Source: Curtobacterium sp. SGAir0471 | GTDB taxonomy: Bacteria > Actinomycetota > Actinomycetes > Actinomycetales > Microbacteriaceae | Length of the DNA: 64,000 nucleotides | Assembly (NCBI RefSeq): GCF_005490985.1 | Contig: NZ_CP027869.1 | Span: 124,001 to 188,000, forward strand | Direction: 5' to 3' | In this document: positions 59,271-64,000 of the stretch, piece by piece | Numbering within the stretch: the stretch's first letter is position 1 | How the letters are laid out: each line of letters starts with the position of its first letter | The notes under the pieces: generated by a model | What the model was told of the DNA's origin: nothing | Database searches by the model: none | Seen by the model: only the letters and a program-made list of their open reading frames with translations | Made by a program: the position numbers and the translations under genes

Positions 59271-59894
59271 TCAGTGGGTGAGGGCGTGTGCGAGCCCACG
59301 GACGAGCACCGCGCGGGTACGGTCGGTGGGGGAGCCGTCCGGATCGCTCCAGGCCGCGCGCCCGAGTCCGTCGACCAGGGCGAGCACGGCGTCCGCGGCC
59401 ACCGCGGTCGGCTCGGCGAGTTCGATGCCGTGTCGTGCGGTCCAGCGGGTGATGCCGGCCGTGACGCCGTCGTGCCAGAGGGTCCGCTCGGCGGCGACGA
59501 GCGTGTCGTCCCCGTCGAGGGCGGTGCGGCTGACGGCCTCGAGCAGTCGGAAGCGCTCCGGCTCCCGGCGGACCAGGTCCAGGTACGCGGCCACCCCGGC
59601 GTCGAGCGCCTCGACCAGCTCGTCGTGCTGGTCCGCGGCGGCGAGCACGCGGGGCAGGACGTCCCGCGCCTGTCGCTCGAGGAGCGCGACGACGAGGTTC
59701 CGCCGGGCGCCGAAGACGTAGTGCACGACACCGTGTGCGACGCCGGCGCGCTCGGCGACCGCCCGCGTGGTGAGGCCCGGCAGGCCGTGGTCGCGCACGA
59801 CGAGGGCGGCGGCGTCGAGGAGCTCGTCGCGCCGTTCCCCTCTGCTGCGGTACGCCCGCGTCTGCTGGTCCTGCGTCTGCTGGTCCTGCGTCAT
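59271..59894 (-). CDS. TetR-family regulator
   Basis: A 207-aa regulator. The helix-turn-helix is LTTRAVAERAGVAHGVVHYVFGARRNLV (about 40-67), and a TetR_C-type ligand domain follows. The N-terminal tail carries a duplicated TQDQQ unit from a 15-bp tandem repeat. ATG 59894 (GTG 59897 also possible) has TACGCT 7 nt upstream. It is divergent from the GNAT gene, its most likely target. Confidence 0.9.
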   Translation of the reverse strand: MTQDQQTQDQQTRAYRSRGERRDELLDAAALVVRDHGLPGLTTRAVAERAGVAHGVVHYVFGARRNLVVALLERQARDVLPRVLAAADQHDELVEALDAGVAAYLDLVRREPERFRLLEAVSRTALDGDDTLVAAERTLWHDGVTAGITRWTARHGIELAEPTAVAADAVLALVDGLGRAAWSDPDGSPTDRTRAVLVRGLAHALTH

Positions 59895-59901
59895 CACAGG
59901 A

Positions 59902-59907
59902 AGCGTA
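59902..59907 (-). promoter_or_regulatory. -10 element TACGCT of the tetR-type gene
   Basis: Minus-strand TACGCT, 7 nt before ATG 59894. Confidence 0.4.
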
Positions 59908-59984
59908 CGGGTCGCCTGCAGCGAGCAGCGGGAAGCTGATCTGGCCGAGCGGCCGAATGTGCCACCGCCAGCAGAGGAGTCCCG

Positions 59985-60599
59985 ATGTCGATCACCGTCC
60001 GCCCCGCGTCCCGGTCCGAGGTGCCCGCAGCAGCGGCCGTGCTGGCCGAGGCCTTCGCCGCCGATCCCGTCCTCGCCGAGATCCGCCCGTCACGGTCGGG
60101 CGAGGACCGCACCGCCGTGCTCGGCGCGCTCTTCACGGCACTCGTCCGCTCGGTCCCCGAGCGTGCCCGCGCGCTCGACGTCGCGGTCGACGGCGATCGT
60201 GTGGTCGGTGCAGCGTTCTGGCAGGCGCCACGACCGCACGTGGGTGGCACGGTCGCGTTCCTCCGGCAGGTCCCCGAGCTCCTCCGGGTCCTCGGGGTCG
60301 GTGGTGCGTTCCGCGCGCTGCGGCACCTGCGCCGGATGGACCGTGCACGACCGGACGCGCCGCACTGGTACCTCGCCGAGATCGGCGTCGCCGCCGCGGC
60401 CCGGGGTCAGGGGGTCGGCGGGCTCCTGCTCGAGCACGCGCTGCGGCGGGTCGACGGACTCGGTGCGGACGCGTACCTCGAGTCCTCGACGCCGCAGAAC
60501 CGACGGCTCTACCGTCGCCACGGCTTCGGTGACGGGGCACCGATCACCGGCTTCCGTGCGGCGGCGCCCGTCTCGATGTGGCGACCGGCGGTCGCCTGA
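59985..60599 (+). CDS. GNAT acetyltransferase
   Basis: A 204-aa GNAT protein. Motif A reads LAEIGVAAAARGQGVGGLLLEHAL (about 128-151) with the Q/R-x-x-G-x-G/A acetyl-CoA loop, and motif B is YLESSTPQNRRLYRRHGF. The long N-terminal half and overall layout resemble toxin/antibiotic-resistance type GNATs of actinobacteria. AGAGGAG precedes ATG 59985. It lies 90 bp from the divergent tetR-type gene. Confidence 0.88.
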   Translation: MSITVRPASRSEVPAAAAVLAEAFAADPVLAEIRPSRSGEDRTAVLGALFTALVRSVPERARALDVAVDGDRVVGAAFWQAPRPHVGGTVAFLRQVPELLRVLGVGGAFRALRHLRRMDRARPDAPHWYLAEIGVAAAARGQGVGGLLLEHALRRVDGLGADAYLESSTPQNRRLYRRHGFGDGAPITGFRAAAPVSMWRPAVA

Positions 60600-60610
60600 A
60601 CCGTGCGACG

Positions 60611-60656
60611 ACGAACGGGAGGCGCGGTACCAGCCGGTACCGCGCCTCCCGTCCGT
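60611..60656. repeat. dispersed palindrome, copy 8
   Basis: Core 60615-60652 with the paired variant GGTACC/GGTACC replacing GGTGCC/GGCACC. It lies 12 nt after the GNAT stop, between convergent genes. Confidence 0.95.
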
Positions 60657-60674
60657 CAGGTGGTGACGCGTCGG

Positions 60675-61859
60675 TCAGGCGACCGCGATCTCGTTCGGGA
60701 CGCCCGGCAGCTCGTCGCTCGAGGCGACGACCTCCCCGGTCGTGAGGTCCACCGCGTGGATCTTCCGCTCCGCAGGGTCGGTGACGTAGGCGACGTTGCC
60801 GGCGACCTTGAGGGCCGGGTGGGCGTCCTGCCACTCGGCCGGGCCCTCCCAGGCGTCGATGACGTCGACCGTGTCGGTCGGCTCGCCGGTCGCGACGTCG
60901 AAGCTGTGCAGCGCGCCGTCGGAGCCGAGGATCACGGCCTCGTCAGCGGGGCCGCGCGCGATGTCGCGGAAGGTGAACCCGACGCCCTCGGGCATGTCGG
61001 TCACGCGGTACTCGCCCGCCGCGGCGTCGATGAGCGCGACCTGGTCGAGCAGGTAGCCCTCGCTGTCCGGGTCGTCGTTGTAGTCGCCGACCGCGATCGA
61101 GCTCGACTCGGTCGTGAAGAGGTTGCCGGTACGGCCGTACTCGGTCGGGGCGTCGATCTTCGTGAAGGCGCCGTCCTGGTAGACCAGCGCTCCGTCGGTG
61201 CAGCCGAAGACCGCGACCTCGTCCTCGACCGCTCCCTCGCCGTGGACGCTCGGGCACTCCTCGGAACGCGCGATCTCCTGGCCGTCCTCGTCGAGCGCGC
61301 GGACGCCGGAGCGGGATTCCTCGGAGCCGATCGTGGAGAGGAGCGTCCCGTCCTCGAGGACGATGGCGACGCCGTGGTGGGCGGCCTCGGACTCCGTCGT
61401 CTCGACGTCGGGGAGCGTGTCGCCGTCGAGGTCGTCGTGGTCGAACACCGTCACGTCGCCGCTGCCGTCGGCGAAGAGCGCGGTCTTCTCGCCGTGCACG
61501 ACCGCGTGCCCGCCGGTGTCGGCCGGGAAGACCGCGTCGGTCAGGGCGGGGTCGGCCGCGGTGTCGAGGACCCGGAAGCCCTCGGGGACGGTGACGAGCA
61601 CGTGGCGGCCGTCGCCGGCCGGGTTCACGCGGGTGAAGCCGTCGATGCCGTCGTCGGCGACGACCCGCAGGTCCTGGTCGAGGGTGAGCAGGCCGCCGTC
61701 GTAGGTGAGGACGATGCGGTCCCCGTCGGTCGAGGCGGCCGTCGCGGTGCGGCCGCCCTCGGCCTCCGCGTCGGCGGGCGAGGTCGAGCAGCCGGTGAGG
61801 ACGAGGGCTGCGGCGCCGAGCAGGGCTGCGGGCGCGAGCGTGGTGCGCAGGGATGTCAT
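60675..61859 (-). CDS. aztD: zinc metallochaperone AztD-like lipoprotein
   Basis: A 394-aa extracytoplasmic beta-propeller-like protein with lipobox LTGC (C24). Repeats contain the AztD-type signatures GGHAVVHGEKTALFADGSGDVTVFD, EAAHHGVAIVLEDG and DAHPALKVAGNVAYVTDP. AztD hands Zn(II) to the binding protein AztC. ATG 61859 lies 26 nt after the aztC stop, with its own -10 TACAGT 7 nt upstream and a Zur-like site overlapping the aztC stop, so it can be expressed separately under zinc limitation. Confidence 0.85.
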   Translation of the reverse strand: MTSLRTTLAPAALLGAAALVLTGCSTSPADAEAEGGRTATAASTDGDRIVLTYDGGLLTLDQDLRVVADDGIDGFTRVNPAGDGRHVLVTVPEGFRVLDTAADPALTDAVFPADTGGHAVVHGEKTALFADGSGDVTVFDHDDLDGDTLPDVETTESEAAHHGVAIVLEDGTLLSTIGSEESRSGVRALDEDGQEIARSEECPSVHGEGAVEDEVAVFGCTDGALVYQDGAFTKIDAPTEYGRTGNLFTTESSSIAVGDYNDDPDSEGYLLDQVALIDAAAGEYRVTDMPEGVGFTFRDIARGPADEAVILGSDGALHSFDVATGEPTDTVDVIDAWEGPAEWQDAHPALKVAGNVAYVTDPAERKIHAVDLTTGEVVASSDELPGVPNEIAVA

Positions 61860-61866
61860 GTCGTTC

Positions 61867-61888
61867 ACTGTACTGATTCTCATTCTCA
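61867..61888 (-). promoter_or_regulatory. aztD promoter with Zur-like box overlapping the aztC stop
   Basis: On the minus strand TGAGAATGAGAATCA (61888-61874) resembles a Zur site (TGAAAATGATTTTCA type, 11 of 15 positions). Its first three bases are the TGA stop of aztC. The -10 TACAGT (61872-61867) follows, 7 nt before the aztD ATG. Confidence 0.5.
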
Positions 61889-62791
61889 TCTAGAAATCGA
61901 CAGGCCGTCGACGATCGCGTCCGTGTTCGAGCGCATCATGCCGAGGTAGGTCGACGCTGCTCCGTCCTCGGTCAGTGACTCGGTGGCGAGCGAGCGGATC
62001 TCGACGTGCACGTCGACCTCGTCGGCCAGCACTTCGGCCAGGCGCGCGGGCTGCGACAGGTCGGCGAAGATCGTCGGGACCCCGGCCTCGTCGATCGCTG
62101 CAGCGAGGTCCCGCAGGTCGGCGGCGCTCGGCGACGCCAGGGTCGTGCCGCTGGGGATCACGGCGCCGACCACGCGGAAGCCGTATCGGTCGGCGAGGTA
62201 CCCGAACACGTGGTGGTTCGTCACGAGGGCCCGGCGCTCGTCCGGGATGCCCGCGAACGCCTCGGACATCTCGGTGTCGAGCGTGGTCAGCTCGTCGAGG
62301 TAGGCGGCGGTCCCGCTCGGCTCGACGCCGGCCTCACGCAGGGCTCCGTCGAGCGCCTCGACGACGTCCACCATGCGAGCCGGGTCTGTCCACAGGTGCG
62401 GATCCGGGCCGCTGTCGTCCTCGGTCGTCCACTCGAGCGCGTCGACGTGGTCGCCGGCGGTGAACACCGGGACCCCGTCGGACGCGGCTGCCTCGACGTG
62501 CCGCGCGACGCCCTCCTCGAGCCCGAGGCCGTTCTCGACGACGAGGTCGGCGGTCCGGAGTCGGGCGGCTTCCTGCGCGGACACCTCGAACGAGTGCGGG
62601 TCCGCGCCCGGGGGCATGAGGACCATCACGTCGGCGGCGTCCCCGACCACCTCGGAGACGACGTCGCCGAGGATGTTCGTCGTCACCGCGACGACCGGGC
62701 GGTCCGATCCCGCGGACGAGCACCCCGCCGTGGTCGTCACGAGTCCCGCGGCGAGGGCCAGTGCAGCCCCGACCCGGAACCGGCGCGTCAC
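61886..62791 (-). CDS. aztC: zinc ABC transporter substrate-binding lipoprotein AztC/ZnuA-like
   Basis: A 301-aa cluster A-I metal-binding protein with lipobox TAGC (C24). The metal-site histidines are visible in PGADPHSFE, GPDPHLWTDP and NHHVFGYLADRYG. The His-rich loop is short, as in AztC rather than ZnuA of E. coli. The partners AztA/AztB are not in the window and may lie beyond its right end. GTG 62791 overlaps the upstream stop by 4 nt. Confidence 0.9.
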   Translation of the reverse strand: MTRRFRVGAALALAAGLVTTTAGCSSAGSDRPVVAVTTNILGDVVSEVVGDAADVMVLMPPGADPHSFEVSAQEAARLRTADLVVENGLGLEEGVARHVEAAASDGVPVFTAGDHVDALEWTTEDDSGPDPHLWTDPARMVDVVEALDGALREAGVEPSGTAAYLDELTTLDTEMSEAFAGIPDERRALVTNHHVFGYLADRYGFRVVGAVIPSGTTLASPSAADLRDLAAAIDEAGVPTIFADLSQPARLAEVLADEVDVHVEIRSLATESLTEDGAASTYLGMMRSNTDAIVDGLSISR

Positions 62792-63993
62792 AGCCCGACC
62801 TCGGCGAACGCGACGGGGGCTGCGGTCAGGTCGATCGACCGCGCGACGCGGGCACCGTCCGCGAAGTCGATCTCGTGCACCTGCGGCCCGGAGGCGTCGG
62901 CGACGTAGGCGCGCTGGGCGTCGAGCTGCAGGAGCGGCTGCTCGTCGGGGTCGAGCAGCGGCTCGGTCGTGGCGATCGCGCCCGTCGACGCCGTGAGCAC
63001 CACGACCCGGCTCTGGTCGTCGATGCCGACGACGTGCTCGTCCTCGTCGTCGACGGCGCTCACGGCGCGCAGGGGACGCTCGGTCTCGACCAGCCGCCAA
63101 TTGCCCTCGCGGCTGTCGAGCAGCCAGGCGCCGCGATCGCCGGCGAGCCCCGCGACCGTCGGCCTGCCTGCACGGGCGGAGAACGCCGTCGGACGGTCGG
63201 CGCCGTCGGGCAGCGCGACGGCGGTGACCCCGCCGTCCTCACCGACGACGACCGCACCGTCCGCGCACCCGACCACTGCTCCCGCACGCGTGACGATGCC
63301 GCCGGCCGGGTCCGTGCACGCGGCCTCGGCGCCGGTCGGCTGCCCGTCGGTCGGCTCGCCGTCGGCATCGAGCACCCGCACGCCGTCGGCGGTACCGGCG
63401 ACCAGCTGCTCGCCGAACGGCAGCAGCACGGTCGCATCGACCCGGACGGTCTCCTGGACGACGCCCTGACCGAGTGCCGCCCGGTCGAGGACGACGCCCT
63501 CGCCGCGCTCCGGCCACGTGATCGTCGTCATCGTCTCCGAGGAGTGCACCTCGACGGGGCCGCCACCGTCGATCGTGCCGACGACCCGGGGTTCGGCCGC
63601 GTAGTAGTGCGTGTGGTCGCCGTGGTCGACCGTCCACGCCCCGCCGTCGATGATCGTCGTGCGGTCCCCGGTGCTGGTGACGAGGAAGCGTCCGTCGGTC
63701 GTCGAGTGGTCCGGTGCCTCGACGTCGTCGAGTTCGGTGGTCTCGTCGGCGATCAGGTCGTGGACGGTGGTGGATCCGTCCGCGGACACGGCCAGGAGGC
63801 GCACCTGCGGCTCCTGGGCCTCGCTCGCCCCCTCGACGTAGCCGTGCGGCTTCGCGGTGGCGGTGGTCTCGTCGGCTGCCGGCCCGGCGGTGTCCTCGGT
63901 CGAGCAGGCGGTCAGGCCGAGCGCGAGCCCGGCGGCGACCACCGCGGTGGTGATGCGTCGCGATGGTGCGCGACGGGTCGTGGGCTGGTTCAT
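62788..63993 (-). CDS. second AztD-like beta-propeller lipoprotein
   Basis: A 401-aa lipoprotein (lipobox LTAC, C30) with propeller-type repeats. The WTVDHGDHTHYYAAEP segment (about 115-130) offers a cluster of His and Asp suited to zinc binding. It is related in style to the AztD at 60675 but keeps a different histidine cluster, so one may collect and the other deliver zinc (inference). ATG 63993 lies 8 bp from the window end, so upstream genes of the operon are not visible. Confidence 0.75.
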   Translation of the reverse strand: MNQPTTRRAPSRRITTAVVAAGLALGLTACSTEDTAGPAADETTATAKPHGYVEGASEAQEPQVRLLAVSADGSTTVHDLIADETTELDDVEAPDHSTTDGRFLVTSTGDRTTIIDGGAWTVDHGDHTHYYAAEPRVVGTIDGGGPVEVHSSETMTTITWPERGEGVVLDRAALGQGVVQETVRVDATVLLPFGEQLVAGTADGVRVLDADGEPTDGQPTGAEAACTDPAGGIVTRAGAVVGCADGAVVVGEDGGVTAVALPDGADRPTAFSARAGRPTVAGLAGDRGAWLLDSREGNWRLVETERPLRAVSAVDDEDEHVVGIDDQSRVVVLTASTGAIATTEPLLDPDEQPLLQLDAQRAYVADASGPQVHEIDFADGARVARSIDLTAAPVAFAEVGL

Positions 63994-64000
63994 GCTCCCT

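Overview
The window is one contiguous piece of a high-GC actinobacterial chromosome. Gene content and order (tilS-hpt-ftsH-fol genes, DUF3180, PH-domain and DUF2520 proteins, lysS, a SigB-like sigma factor, nadK, clpC, radA) suggest Microbacteriaceae, with Curtobacterium my best guess. That placement is inferred from synteny and protein style, because no rRNA is present.

Region 1 (1-18000): a minus-strand tRNA cluster (Phe, Asp, Glu); two secreted peptidoglycan hydrolases that share a coiled-coil stalk; pyrophosphatase; tilS, hpt and ftsH; a folate block folP-folB-folK with start and stop codons overlapping; membrane proteins; lysS; three very small genes; a group-2 sigma factor; and nadK. 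Region 2 (18000-30700): clpC, hydrolases, acetyltransferases, cold-shock protein, radA, an SGNH hydrolase, tRNA-Ser, and a MarR-regulated oxidoreductase with two clear operators. Region 3 (30700-49400): two sugar loci. The first holds a GH36-like alpha-galactosidase, a BadF-type kinase, an AgaS-like isomerase, GatZ, a DeoR regulator, a GH4 alpha-galactosidase and a sugar ABC transporter. The second holds an ABC transporter, a Gfo/Idh/MocA oxidoreductase, a DeoR regulator, a ROK kinase and NagA. Neither transporter has its own ATPase. Region 4 (49400-64000): a BLUF blue-light sensor, a PfkB kinase, a decayed patch with remnants of two membrane-protein genes, a GntR / ADP-ribosylglycohydrolase / NCS1 permease / PfkB operon, GlgX, MsrA, an SOS-boxed DUF6504-like gene, TetR, a GNAT protein, and a zinc-acquisition operon of the AztC/AztD type.

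Two patterns run through the whole window. (1) A near-identical palindrome of about 38-54 bp recurs ten times (one copy halved, one degenerate). Eight of the copies sit 12-43 nt after a stop codon. Paired base changes keep the arms complementary. (2) At least 17 genes lack a Shine-Dalgarno site and instead have a TANNNT-like hexamer exactly 6 or 7 nt before the start codon, the layout expected for leaderless transcripts. No prophage, insertion sequence, CRISPR array or replication origin was seen.
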